Shown: in pieces, positions 8,183 to 16,041 of the stretch | Layout of the letters: each line of letters opens with the position of its first letter | Position numbering within the stretch: position 1 is the stretch's first letter | Assembly: GCA_964414425.1 (NCBI GenBank) | Contig: CAYPWL010000009.1 | Span: 24,995 to 88,994 of the forward strand | Source of the DNA: GYS-P2D sp964414425 | GTDB taxonomy: Bacteria > Bacteroidota > Bacteroidia > Chitinophagales > Saprospiraceae | DNA length: 64,000 nt | Direction of reading: 5' to 3' | Made by a program: the position numbers and the translations under genes | The notes under the pieces: model-generated | Database searches by the model: none | The model's input: the letters and a program-made list of their open reading frames with translations, nothing else | Told to the model about the DNA's origin: nothing

Positions 8183-9112
8183 ATGGAGAAGCAATGCGCA
8201 GACACCTTATTGATGGTTAGGCCTGCCAACTTTGGGTATAACCCCGAGACTGCGGCTAACAATGTCTTTCAGCAGAATGACGGATCTCGTACTATTGAAG
8301 AGATTGCAGAGTTGGCGATGAAAGAGTTCGATGAGTTAGTACAACGATTAGAGGAGGCATCGATTGATGTAGTCGTCATCCAAGACACAGATCAACCCAA
8401 AAAAACAGATGCGGTCTTCCCTAACAACTGGTTTACTACTCATGCAGACGGGTGCATAATCCTCTACCCGATGTATTCGCCCAATAGGCGACTGGAAAGA
8501 CGAAGTGATATTGTAGCGCAGATCCAAGCAGATTATGAAGTGAGTGAAATCAAAAATTTTGCAACTCATGAAGATCGAGGTGTGATCTTAGAAGGTACGG
8601 GGAGTATGATATTAGATCGTCCTAATAAGATTATATACGCCTGTCTCAGTCAAAGGACAGATCAAAGACTATTAGATGAAATCGCAATAGAGCTTGGAGG
8701 ATATGAAGTTGTATCGTTTGTAGCGGTTGATGATCAGGACGTCCCATACTACCATACCAATGTTATCATGACTTTAGGAGATGAGGTGGCGATCATCTGC
8801 CTCGATTCAATCGAGAATGACGCTGAGCGGAACCGAGTAGTAGAAAAATTGAAATCTACTGGTAAAACTATAGTTGACATCAGTAGATCTCAAGTGCTCA
8901 AGTACTGTGGTAATATGCTCCAAGTAAACGCTACTGATGGAGCTCAATATATGGTCATGTCACAATCTGCACGAGATAATTTAACTGATAGTCAGCTATC
9001 TCAATTAGAATCCCATGTTACCATACTCAGTAGTCCATTGAGTATAATCGAAGAGTATGGAGGAGGGAGTGCTCGATGTATGTTAGCGGAGTTGTTCTTG
9101 CCAACGAAGTAA
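8183..9112 (+). CDS. ctlX: Amidinotransferase-fold hydrolase, citrulline-utilization CtlX type
   Basis: 309 residues with the guanidino-modifying (arginine deiminase/DDAH-like) pentein fold. Seen motifs are MVRPANFGYNPETAANNVFQ, FPNNWFTTHADG, LEGTGSMILDR, YYHTNVIMTLGD (catalytic His) and GGGSARCMLAELF, whose Cys (about residue 299) is the expected nucleophile near the C-terminus. CtlX-type proteins are predicted to act on citrulline or a related ureido compound; the substrate is not proven here. It starts three bases after yhhQ and is followed by a 300-base noncoding stretch without a clear terminator. Confidence 0.85.
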   Translation: MEKQCADTLLMVRPANFGYNPETAANNVFQQNDGSRTIEEIAELAMKEFDELVQRLEEASIDVVVIQDTDQPKKTDAVFPNNWFTTHADGCIILYPMYSPNRRLERRSDIVAQIQADYEVSEIKNFATHEDRGVILEGTGSMILDRPNKIIYACLSQRTDQRLLDEIAIELGGYEVVSFVAVDDQDVPYYHTNVIMTLGDEVAIICLDSIENDAERNRVVEKLKSTGKTIVDISRSQVLKYCGNMLQVNATDGAQYMVMSQSARDNLTDSQLSQLESHVTILSSPLSIIEEYGGGSARCMLAELFLPTK

Positions 9113-9297
9113 GAAGTTCCTGAAAGGCAATAGGATAGAGAATTGCTCGCAGATATCAATTCAAATAGATCGTATTAGATTTTACTAAATGTTAAGCAGT
9201 TTACAAAGGGGGATTTAGTTCCAAATGGGTTAGCCAGACATGTCAATGCCTATAAAATGTTAAATTGTTAAAGTCTCTCATTTTCAACGCATTAAAC

Positions 9298-9328
9298 TTT
9301 ACATAAATACTTAATATGATTAATTTTG
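9298..9328 (+). promoter_or_regulatory. Promoter of the 37-codon small gene
   Basis: TTT (9298-9300) in place of TTG, a 20-base spacer, then TAATTTTG (9321-9328), an exact TAnnTTTG. This predicts a start near 9335 and a leader of about 90 bases. Apart from this promoter I see nothing in 9113-9424. Confidence 0.5.
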
Positions 9329-9424
9329 ATGCAGAGATAAAAAAAGTGTCAAATTTTAACTTTTAATACGTCACATTTAGTGAATCTCATACGTCTTAAC
9401 ACCGAGTATAATTTTTAAACACCC

Positions 9425-9538
9425 ATGAATATTTTTAACAAATTTTTAAGATCCGTTGCACAATGGTTCTCTCCAGCTAAAAGAAGGAGAAGGCTATTGT
9501 TAGTTGACGAAGAGTATGACAGTTGGATCGGAATTTAA
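9425..9538 (+). CDS. Small basic 37-residue protein, unknown
   Basis: ATG 9425 to TAA 9538. The peptide begins MNIFNKFLRSVAQWFSPAK, has a KRRRR cluster at about residues 19-23 followed by three leucines, and ends in an acidic-aromatic tail (DEEYDSWIGI). The N-terminal half could form an amphipathic helix. I recognise no family. Coding is supported by a promoter about 100 bases upstream and a strong terminator 30 bases downstream, which make this a compact single-gene unit. The transcript could also act as a small RNA, with the ORF incidental. There is no Shine-Dalgarno, as elsewhere in this genome. Confidence 0.5.
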   Translation: MNIFNKFLRSVAQWFSPAKRRRRLLLVDEEYDSWIGI

Positions 9539-9568
9539 ATTCCTTCTTATGGAACTACTTAAAAACTA

Positions 9569-9599
9569 AGCAACATCTATTCAGATGTTGCTTTTTTTA
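9569..9599 (+). terminator. Rho-independent terminator after the small gene
   Basis: GCAACATC, a six-base loop and GATGTTGC form a perfect eight-base-pair stem followed by seven T. On the reverse strand a weaker T-rich tail follows the same hairpin, so it may also serve the ferredoxin gene. Confidence 0.85.
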
Positions 9600-9616
9600 T
9601 GGGTGGGAGAGACTTA

Positions 9617-9964
9617 TTAGAGGTGAAGCTTTTCTTTTCTATCCAGTAATACTTCATCTGACTCTACTCGATCTTCATCAGGTACACAGCAGTCTACAGG
9701 GCAGACAGCCGCGCATTGGGGCTCTTCATGAAAGCCTATACACTCGGTACACTTATCAGGCACGATGAAGTAGATATCCTCATCAACAGGAGGTTGCTGA
9801 TCGTCGACGCCGACAACCTTGCCGTTTTCCAAAGTATATTCACCAGTTACAGAAGTGCCATCTGATATAGCCCAGTCAACACCGCCTTCGTAGATGGCAT
9901 TATTAGGGCATTCTGGTTCACAAGCCCCACAATTGATACATTCGTCTGTAATGATGATTGCCAT
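9617..9964 (-). CDS. 4Fe-4S dicluster ferredoxin
   Basis: 115 residues with two cluster-binding segments. The first is CINCGACEPECP near residue 11 (CxxCxxCxxxCP). The second, CTECIGFHEEPQCAAVCPVD at about residues 73-92, is of the CxxCx8CxxxCP type, with an extended loop between the second and third Cys as in Bacteroidota and Chromatium-type ferredoxins. It is a soluble electron carrier; its redox partner cannot be told from context. It has its own promoter 25 bases upstream and converges on the small gene's terminator. Confidence 0.92.
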   Translation of the reverse strand: MAIIITDECINCGACEPECPNNAIYEGGVDWAISDGTSVTGEYTLENGKVVGVDDQQPPVDEDIYFIVPDKCTECIGFHEEPQCAAVCPVDCCVPDEDRVESDEVLLDRKEKLHL

Positions 9965-9988
9965 AATATGTGTTATTTAACTCGAGCA

Positions 9989-10020
9989 CAAAAGTAGATC
10001 GAAAAAGTGATAAAAAACAA
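9989..10020 (-). promoter_or_regulatory. Promoter of the ferredoxin gene
   Basis: On the reverse strand TTG (10020-10018), a 21-base spacer and TACTTTTG (9996-9989), an exact -33/-7 pair 24 bases before the ATG. Confidence 0.75.
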
Positions 10021-10064
10021 CTGCTTAATAATAATTGATGAACTAATCTCTTAAGGACTAAGCT

Positions 10065-10718
10065 CTAAGAAGAGCTTCTCACATTGCGCACAACGCCTCC
10101 AAAAAAGCTTACGGCCAGATATGCGACAAAACAAGCCAACAATCCATAGTGCCAATCTATAATCAAGGTTAGCACTGTGCTGATGATGACAAACCATAAC
10201 TGCCAGTTCATAAGTATCGCACCATTCTTGAGCGAGAAGAACTTCATATGTATGTTCATGCAGATTGCAGGAATGATTATCGCCAGCATAGGCAGTAAGT
10301 CAGAACTATGCGGTGCGTCAAAGGCATATAGCAGGACGTAGCCCGATAAGATCCCAGCTGCCGCAGGTATTGGGAGCCCATTAAAGTCTTCTGCGTACTC
10401 CAGTGTATTAAACTTAGCCAATCTGAATAATCCAGAGAGAATGAAGAATATGCAGGCCAAAAGAGCCTCTGTATCCGAGAACAAAGTATAATATAGATAT
10501 GCAGGGGCAACTCCGAAACTAATTAAGTCGGACATAGAGTCCAGCTGCTTACCTAATTCGCTCTTTACATTGAGCATACGTGCCGCGGCACCATCGAAAG
10601 TGTCCAGTATCATCGCAGCGAGTACGAGATATGCACCTAATATCGGATTGCCCAGTAAGATTGCAAGAATGCCACATACTGCGTTGCACAGCGTAATAAA
10701 ATTGGGTAACCTACTCAT
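10065..10718 (-). CDS. pssA: CDP-diacylglycerol-serine O-phosphatidyltransferase
   Basis: 217 residues, an integral inner-membrane enzyme that makes phosphatidylserine from CDP-diacylglycerol and serine, the first step toward phosphatidylethanolamine. The CDP-alcohol phosphotransferase signature DxxDGxxARx8GxxxDxxxD is complete from DTFDGAAAR through GKQLDSMSD. Several membrane helices follow. I start it at ATG 10718 (MSRLPNFITLCN, the usual family N-terminus). A longer reading from TTG 10757 would use the -33 promoter element as its start codon. The gene is monocistronic as far as can be seen. Confidence 0.9.
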   Translation of the reverse strand: MSRLPNFITLCNAVCGILAILLGNPILGAYLVLAAMILDTFDGAAARMLNVKSELGKQLDSMSDLISFGVAPAYLYYTLFSDTEALLACIFFILSGLFRLAKFNTLEYAEDFNGLPIPAAAGILSGYVLLYAFDAPHSSDLLPMLAIIIPAICMNIHMKFFSLKNGAILMNWQLWFVIISTVLTLIIDWHYGLLACFVAYLAVSFFGGVVRNVRSSS

Positions 10719-10724
10719 ATACTC

Positions 10725-10757
10725 CAAATGTATTAAGAACCTACCTAACTTGCCCAA
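10725..10757 (-). promoter_or_regulatory. Promoter of pssA
   Basis: On the reverse strand TTG (10757-10755), 22 bases, then TACATTTG (10732-10725). The box ends six bases before ATG 10718, which predicts a leaderless message and fixes the start codon. Confidence 0.7.
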
Positions 10758-10813
10758 GTCTTTGGTTAAATCGATTGCTCATTACTTTAAATTGAAAATT
10801 ATAAGTGAGCTGA

Positions 10814-10845
10814 TTGTTTATCTCATTTCAATTGATATATATTTG
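10814..10845 (+). promoter_or_regulatory. Promoter of the tRNA-Gly/tRNA-Leu unit
   Basis: TTG (10814-10816), a 21-base spacer and TATATTTG (10838-10845), 40 bases before tRNA-Gly. Confidence 0.75.
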
Positions 10846-10885
10846 CAATCCTTTTTGAAAGGAAGTTTTTTTGACACTATTACAA

Positions 10886-10958
10886 GCGAACGTAGCTCAG
10901 CTGGTAGAGCACAACCTTGCCAAGGTTGGGGTCGCGAGTTCGAATCTCGTCGTTCGCT
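10886..10958 (+). tRNA. tRNA-Gly (GCC)
   Basis: A 73-base cloverleaf: acceptor GCGAACG pairs with CGTTCGC plus discriminator T. The D arm is GCTCAGCTGGTAGAGC, the anticodon stem CAACC/GGTTG has loop TTGCCAA (anticodon GCC), and the T arm contains GTTCGAATC. CCA is not encoded. Confidence 0.97.
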
Positions 10959-11017
10959 CAAAAAACGTACCTACCAAATATTTCTGATCAGATATCATAA
11001 AGATTAATATCTAATCA

Positions 11018-11101
11018 GCCCGGGTGGTGGAATTGGTAGACACGCAGGACTTAAAATCCTGTGGCTTCGCGGCCGTGCCGGTTCGACCCCGGCTCCGGGT
11101 A
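11018..11101 (+). tRNA. tRNA-Leu (TAA)
   Basis: An 84-base class II tRNA: acceptor GCCCGGG pairs with TCCGGGT (two G-U pairs) plus discriminator A. The anticodon stem CAGGA/TCCTG has loop CTTAAAA (anticodon TAA), and there is a long variable arm and a T arm with GGTTCGACCCC. It follows tRNA-Gly by 59 bases and probably shares its promoter. Confidence 0.96.
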
Positions 11102-11118
11102 CTTTTCTAAAATTCAAT

Positions 11119-11586
11119 ATGGACTTCTCTTCGATAATTAAGACAGGTGATCTCAACGCATTAAAACTCCTGATTGAAGAGGGGCATGACATCAACCAAT
11201 CTGATACCAGAGGATTCACCCCTTTAATTTTGGCTTCATACTTTAACCAGTCTGCTATAGTTCAAGAACTATTAGTTTGTGGTGCAGAAGTTGATAAGGT
11301 AGATTCGGCTGGTCACACGGCTTTATTGGGTGCATCATTTAAAGGGTACATCGATAGCATGTCCATACTCCTGTCTCACAATGCGAATGTCAATCATACA
11401 GGTAATAATGGGGCGTCAGCATTGATATATGCCGCTCAATTTGGCCATCTTGATGTAGTCCAATTATTAATAGAGCATGGCACTGATGTAGAAATAACTG
11501 ATCATAATGGTATGAAAGCCATAGATCATGCTCGGAGTAAAGGCCATCAAGATATCATCACAGCACTACAAGACTTAGATCAATAA
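11119..11586 (+). CDS. Ankyrin-repeat protein
   Basis: 155 residues made almost entirely of four to five ankyrin repeats. Repeat signatures are GFTPLILASYFNQSAIVQEL, GHTALLGASFKGYIDSMSIL, ASALIYAAQFGHLDVVQLLI and a last GMKAIDHARSKGHQDIITAL. No signal peptide or catalytic domain is present, so it is a cytosolic protein-binding module with an unknown partner. It starts 17 bases after tRNA-Leu, and the OxyR-like gene follows 23 bases after its stop, so the two are probably cotranscribed. Ankyrin proteins are linked to catalase function in some other bacteria, so a peroxide-stress role is possible, but this is inference. Confidence 0.85.
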   Translation: MDFSSIIKTGDLNALKLLIEEGHDINQSDTRGFTPLILASYFNQSAIVQELLVCGAEVDKVDSAGHTALLGASFKGYIDSMSILLSHNANVNHTGNNGASALIYAAQFGHLDVVQLLIEHGTDVEITDHNGMKAIDHARSKGHQDIITALQDLDQ

Positions 11587-11609
11587 AAAATGTATGAATA
11601 TCTTGGGTT

Positions 11610-12536
11610 ATGAATATTCATCATCTCAGATATTTCATAGCATTAGCTAAGCGTAATAACTATAGGGAGGCGGCAAGTTTTTGCAATGTATCTCAGCCGG
11701 CGATCAGCATGGCTATAAAGACTATGGAAGAAAAGCTGGGAGGGCCCCTCATCAGTAGGCATAAGACACCTATTAAATTGACCCCATTTGGCGAGACTGT
11801 TTTTACCCATGCGCTCAATATAGTAAATGAGTATGAGCAAATGATGAGCTACAAGGAGACGGATGGCATACTCAGTGGAGAAATAAATCTCGGTATCATC
11901 CCTACTGTGGCGTCTGCGTTGATTCCGCTATTCATCAAACAGATGCTGAAGGATTATCCTAAAATCAAGCTCAACATACATGAGATCACGACTTCAGGGA
12001 TCATAGATAAGATCTATAATGACGAGCTCGATGCGGGTATAGTGGCAACGCCAATAGAACAGCTGAAGCTGCAAAACCAAGTGTTGTATTATGAAGAATT
12101 TATGGCCTATAGTTCTCATGATATAGCCAAGGACTATATCCTGCCATCAGATATTAAGATTGACGATTTATGGTTGTTAGAAGAAGGACACTGCTTACGA
12201 TCCCAAATATTAAACCTGTGTGAGCTGAAGGCGAGCAAAAATGGACCGATAAGCTACAATGCCGGAAGTATCGACACTTTGCTCAATCTTGTAGATGGGC
12301 ATGGAGGGATTACTATTGTGCCAGAACTCACGGTTATTCATATGAGTCAATCACGGAAAAAGAGACTATCGCTATTCTCGCCACCAGCACCTGTCCGAGA
12401 GATCAGTATGATATCTCATAAGTCCAGTCATAAGAACAAACAAATCGCTGCTATCATCAACACAATCGATAAAGCGATCCCGGCATATATGAAAGATCGA
12501 GAGGACCACCTCAACCCACCGATCTCACTTGGTTGA
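11610..12536 (+). CDS. oxyR: LysR-family peroxide-sensing regulator, OxyR type
   Basis: 308 residues. An N-terminal winged helix-turn-helix (MNIHHLRYFIALAKRNNYRE, then AASFCNVSQPAISMAIKTME) precedes a LysR effector domain. The segment EEGHCLRSQILNLC puts Cys195 and Cys204 eight residues apart inside GHCLR. This is the arrangement of the redox-active pair C199/C208 of E. coli OxyR, so peroxide sensing by disulfide formation is likely. Targets would normally be catalase, Dps and peroxiredoxin genes; none is in the window. It converges on ridA with two bases between them. Confidence 0.88.
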   Translation: MNIHHLRYFIALAKRNNYREAASFCNVSQPAISMAIKTMEEKLGGPLISRHKTPIKLTPFGETVFTHALNIVNEYEQMMSYKETDGILSGEINLGIIPTVASALIPLFIKQMLKDYPKIKLNIHEITTSGIIDKIYNDELDAGIVATPIEQLKLQNQVLYYEEFMAYSSHDIAKDYILPSDIKIDDLWLLEEGHCLRSQILNLCELKASKNGPISYNAGSIDTLLNLVDGHGGITIVPELTVIHMSQSRKKRLSLFSPPAPVREISMISHKSSHKNKQIAAIINTIDKAIPAYMKDREDHLNPPISLG

Positions 12537-12538
12537 GC

Positions 12539-12886
12539 TTACTGCGCCTTGTAAGCGATGGCCTCAAGTTCAATAAGGCAGCCGTAATGTAATTTTGAAA
12601 CAGGAATTATGGATCTTGCAGGCTTGTGTGCTCCAAAAAATTCAGCGTAAACGGCATTCACCTCCGCCCAATAATCTATGTCTGTTATATATGCTGTTGT
12701 TTTAATAATATCTCCTTTTGATAGGCCCTCCTGAGCTAATAGTGCTTCCACTTTTTGAAGAACTAAAAGAGTTTGGGCCGATATCCCATCAGGACATTGT
12801 TTAGTTTTTCCATCTATCAATGGAAGTTGCCCAGAGGTGTATAACCAACCGTCCGCTTTTTTATAAGGGCTATAGTGAGGAATCAT
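12539..12886 (-). CDS. ridA: RidA-family enamine/imine deaminase
   Basis: 115 residues with the YjgF/YER057c/UK114 pattern: GWLYTSGQLPLI near the start, a central KVEALLAQEGLSKGDIIKTT, and the C-terminal PARSIIPVSKLHYGCLIELE segment whose Arg is the conserved substrate-carboxylate ligand. RidA hydrolyses reactive 2-aminoacrylate-type enamines from PLP enzymes. The gene is slightly shorter than E. coli RidA at the N-terminus. It is convergent with oxyR and divergent from the histidine kinase gene. Confidence 0.88.
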   Translation of the reverse strand: MIPHYSPYKKADGWLYTSGQLPLIDGKTKQCPDGISAQTLLVLQKVEALLAQEGLSKGDIIKTTAYITDIDYWAEVNAVYAEFFGAHKPARSIIPVSKLHYGCLIELEAIAYKAQ

Positions 12887-12998
12887 ATTGGGTATTGAGT
12901 GAATGAATTTTGAATATTTAAATTACGTAAATTGCAGATGTGTGAGGTGGTATCAACAATAATTGGTGTCATTAATACGAACCCCTTAAGACAATTGT

Positions 12999-14315
12999 AT
13001 GACAGTCGAAACAATGGATATGCTGTCTACCCAAGTAGATGAATCCACTAAGCGTCTGATTCTTTCTGAAGGATTAGACCCAAATGATCCAAGACTATTG
13101 TCCCTGGTTAGAAGATTATCCGCTCGACAACCAAAGAAAAAGGTTGAACAACAACCTACAGTCCAGCAAGAATCTCAGAACGCCATCTTTGAGTTCATCT
13201 TCGAAGACCTCGTACTCCATGCAGCCAGAGCATTTGAGGTCAAGGAAATAACTCTTGATCCTGATAGCAATGAGATTAAGGATATCAATATCCTACTCAT
13301 TAACAGTAAGGCTAAAAGTCTTTTTGATCTAACCGAAGGGCCAATGACCAAGGCGGAATTTAATGATCAGATGAGAATCATGTTTGATAATTCTGAGGAA
13401 CGTATAAAAGAGGCTTTCGGTGAACTATTAGCGGAGGGGCGAATAAGTCAGAAGTTTACTTTGCTGTACGAAGGAGAAGCCCGATATTTTAGCTCGCTGA
13501 TCCGACTGATTCACGTTGGACAAAAATCATTTTTGGTTCGAGTGACAAATGATATCAGTGAATCACAAAGTCAGCATGATCAGCTACACAAGCTTCAGGA
13601 TAAAAAGGAAAAGTTAGAAAGCTATATTGAGTCTAATCTTCAGGTAGAAAATTTCGCTTACATTGCCTCACATGACTTGAAAGCACCTTTGAGAACAGTA
13701 TTGTCTTTTTCTCAATTGATCAAAAGATCATCTTACGACATTCTCCCAGATCGCGATAAAAGTTTCTTGGATTTAGTGATTCAGAGTAGCAACAATATGA
13801 TGCTCTTAATAGAAGATCTTATCATCTTTTCAAGGGTTAATTCTGAGGAGATTGAATATAAGAGAGTTGAACTCTTCCATTTCTTAGAGGCGATCTCCGC
13901 AGACCTAATCTCAGAGTTCGAAGAAAAGAAAGTTGAAATAGAGTGGGACATCATCGAAGATAAGGTGATCCAAGCTGACAAGACAAAGCTTCTACAGCTA
14001 TTTAGAAACCTCATAGGTAATGCCATCAAGTTTACTGAAAATGAAGAGAAGGTGTTAGTTGAGATCTCAATGCACGAGATGGAGGACATGTATCAATTTA
14101 GTGTTAAAGACAATGGTATAGGGATCTCCGAAAAGCATCTTGAAAAGATTTTTGGCATTTTCGAAAAGCTACATAGTAAGGATGTTTATTCGGGTACCGG
14201 ACTTGGACTGAGTATTTGTTCAAAAATCGTTGATCAACATGGAGGTTCAATCTGGGTGGAATCCGAAGTCGGTCATGGCAGCACATTTTTCTTTACCCTC
14301 AGTAAGAATATTTAA
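12999..14315 (+). CDS. PAS-type sensor histidine kinase, soluble
   Basis: 438 residues. The N-terminal half (about residues 60-190) looks like a PAS sensor (ILLINSKAKSLFDL, then FLVRVTNDISESQSQ). A short coiled coil (KLQDKKEKLESYIESN) precedes HisKA with FAYIASHDLKAPLRTVLSFS, where His225 is the phosphorylation site. The HATPase domain has the N-box RNLIGNAIKFTEN, G1 DNGIGISEKHLEKIF and G2 GTGLGLSICSKIV. No membrane segment is seen, so it senses a cytosolic signal. No response regulator is adjacent; a MarR regulator follows 60 bases downstream. Confidence 0.9.
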   Translation: MTVETMDMLSTQVDESTKRLILSEGLDPNDPRLLSLVRRLSARQPKKKVEQQPTVQQESQNAIFEFIFEDLVLHAARAFEVKEITLDPDSNEIKDINILLINSKAKSLFDLTEGPMTKAEFNDQMRIMFDNSEERIKEAFGELLAEGRISQKFTLLYEGEARYFSSLIRLIHVGQKSFLVRVTNDISESQSQHDQLHKLQDKKEKLESYIESNLQVENFAYIASHDLKAPLRTVLSFSQLIKRSSYDILPDRDKSFLDLVIQSSNNMMLLIEDLIIFSRVNSEEIEYKRVELFHFLEAISADLISEFEEKKVEIEWDIIEDKVIQADKTKLLQLFRNLIGNAIKFTENEEKVLVEISMHEMEDMYQFSVKDNGIGISEKHLEKIFGIFEKLHSKDVYSGTGLGLSICSKIVDQHGGSIWVESEVGHGSTFFFTLSKNI

Positions 14316-14375
14316 GTCTTTAAGGTCTTTTCAGATAATATTTGAACCTGTGCGCTTATCTCATGTTAAGCCTAC

Positions 14376-14846
14376 ATGTCAACAGTAATTGTGCCTATAG
14401 AGGAGGAAATCAAGCAGAAGAGATCATTTAAAAATCTCGAGGAAAAAGCTCTCGTCAACATTATGTATACTCATGGTTGGGTTCTTGAGCGTATGAGACT
14501 CTTCTTCAAGGACTATGGCATCACCAATAAGCAATATAATATCCTACGTATACTCAAAGGAGCCGAACAGCCCCTCTCTACTTCGCAGATCCGACATCGG
14601 ATGCTTGATAAGATGTCTGATACGACCCGTCTTATTAATCGGATGATTACTAAAGGGTGGGTTAAGAAATCTGTTTCCAAGACCGACCGAAGATTAGTTG
14701 ATATCATGATCACTGATGAGGGGTTAGATTTACTAGACGAGATTAGAGGTATAGATGTTAAGGCGCGGGAGATTTTTAATAACCTCTCAGAAGACGAGAT
14801 CCAAAAACTATCTGATCTACTTGATAAGGTGAGGCTCCTCTCATAA
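14376..14846 (+). CDS. MarR-family transcriptional regulator
   Basis: 156 residues with a winged helix-turn-helix: ITNKQYNILRILKGAEQPLS (helix 2-3), TSQIRHRMLDKMSDTTRLIN (recognition region) and the wing KKSVSKTDRRLVDIMITDEG, in which DRR is the MarR signature. It is a dimeric repressor or activator with an unknown ligand. The gene follows the histidine kinase on the same strand. Its last six bases overlap the end of the convergent phosphopantetheinyl transferase gene. Confidence 0.92.
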   Translation: MSTVIVPIEEEIKQKRSFKNLEEKALVNIMYTHGWVLERMRLFFKDYGITNKQYNILRILKGAEQPLSTSQIRHRMLDKMSDTTRLINRMITKGWVKKSVSKTDRRLVDIMITDEGLDLLDEIRGIDVKAREIFNNLSEDEIQKLSDLLDKVRLLS

Positions 14847-15461
14847 AACCTGTCGGCAAGACACAATAAATAGATTGTTGACTATTCTGCTTCTTAGATG
14901 ATAGGATAGACTTACGTCTTGCTTAGTCATGGTTGCCGATAGATATAACCCATCTCTCACTATATGTATATGTTGCTTGAAGTCGACCTCCTTTTGCCCA
15001 TATGCTTTGTAGACCGCTTCCTTACAACACCAGATGAGATGTAGGGCGTCAGTTAAGTCATAGTCACTGAATGCCTCAAGGTCTGCATCGGTACAATATT
15101 TATGGCGGAGTTTGACTATGGACGGTTTATATACTTGGATATCAACACCGCATGGCACTTGATCAATATAGATGGATGCATAGGCACCACTGTGAGAGAT
15201 ACTGATTTCACCAGCTTCAGGGATCTGAGGTTTGCCAAAATCATCTATGATTAGATCCTTAGATGTACATCCAGCATACTGATGGATTAAGAATCTTCCA
15301 GCGAGCCATTCATGTCGTCTATTCGCAGCCCAAGTAGTAACCTCCTCCCATTTTTTATGATTTATATCAGTGTTATCCCGATAGAACTGGTCGGACTCCG
15401 AGATGTGCCACAGATAGAGCCGCTGACCTTGATGATTTTTATACGTTAGTCTTAATGGCAT
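14841..15461 (-). CDS. 4'-phosphopantetheinyl transferase superfamily protein (Sfp type)
   Basis: 206 residues. Visible family motifs are GKPQIPEAGEISISHSG (P1/P2 region, His of SISHS), CGVDIQVYKPSIVKLRHKYC (Mg-binding Asp of GVDIQ) and WCCKEAVYKAYG (the WxxKEAxxK motif). The enzyme attaches phosphopantetheine from CoA to a carrier-protein serine. At this length it is Sfp/HetI-like rather than the small AcpS, so it may serve fatty-acid or secondary-metabolite carriers. It converges on marR with a six-base overlap and is divergent from dcd. Confidence 0.88.
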   Translation of the reverse strand: MPLRLTYKNHQGQRLYLWHISESDQFYRDNTDINHKKWEEVTTWAANRRHEWLAGRFLIHQYAGCTSKDLIIDDFGKPQIPEAGEISISHSGAYASIYIDQVPCGVDIQVYKPSIVKLRHKYCTDADLEAFSDYDLTDALHLIWCCKEAVYKAYGQKEVDFKQHIHIVRDGLYLSATMTKQDVSLSYHLRSRIVNNLFIVSCRQVL

Positions 15462-15500
15462 TGACGATATAATGCTTTCTTTGCTCTTATAATAGAGCTA

Positions 15501-16037
15501 ATGATTTTTACGGATGCTAAGATATTAGAGTCTCTCCAAACTGGAGAAATAGTCATAGAGCCTTTTGACCGCTCGTGCTTGGGTACTAACTCGTACGATG
15601 TGCATCTCAGTAGACACTTGGCAACTTATAAAGACGAAGTGCTCGATGCCAAGAAACACAACGAGGTTGAACATTTTGATATTGGAGCGGAGGGGTTTGT
15701 TATACAACCTGGGGTATTGTACTTAGGTGCGACTATAGAATATACTGAAACACACAATAGTGTACCCTTCCTTGAAGGCAAGTCGAGTATTGGGCGTCTT
15801 GGAATCGATATCCATGCTACTGCTGGTAAAGGCGATGTTGGATTCTGCAATAGCTGGACCTTAGAGATCTCATGCGTACATCCAGTGAGAGTATATGAGG
15901 GTATGCCGATCGGTCAGTTGATCTATTTCACCACTGAGGGAGATATCATCAATCTATACAACAAGAAGAAAAGCGCAAAATATAACGCACGATCACAGAG
16001 GCCTGTGGAGTCTATGATGTGGAAGAATAAGTTTTAA
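15501..16037 (+). CDS. dcd: dCTP deaminase
   Basis: 178 residues with the dUTPase-fold deaminase pattern: GTNSYDVHLSRHLATY near the N-terminus, then LEGKSSIGRLGIDIHATAG with the catalytic-site Ser and Arg, GDVGFCNSWTLEISCVHPVR, and the C-terminal SAKYNARSQRPVES that closes over the nucleotide. It converts dCTP to dUTP to feed dTMP synthesis. The length is usual for the short bacterial type. It is divergent from the phosphopantetheinyl transferase and convergent with the PASTA gene, with four bases between stops. Confidence 0.93.
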   Translation: MIFTDAKILESLQTGEIVIEPFDRSCLGTNSYDVHLSRHLATYKDEVLDAKKHNEVEHFDIGAEGFVIQPGVLYLGATIEYTETHNSVPFLEGKSSIGRLGIDIHATAGKGDVGFCNSWTLEISCVHPVRVYEGMPIGQLIYFTTEGDIINLYNKKKSAKYNARSQRPVESMMWKNKF

Positions 16038-16041
16038 GCCA

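Noticed and set aside
10719..10757. TTG 10757 as the start of pssA
   Set aside because: The TTG is the -33 promoter element, and the family N-terminus begins at ATG 10718.
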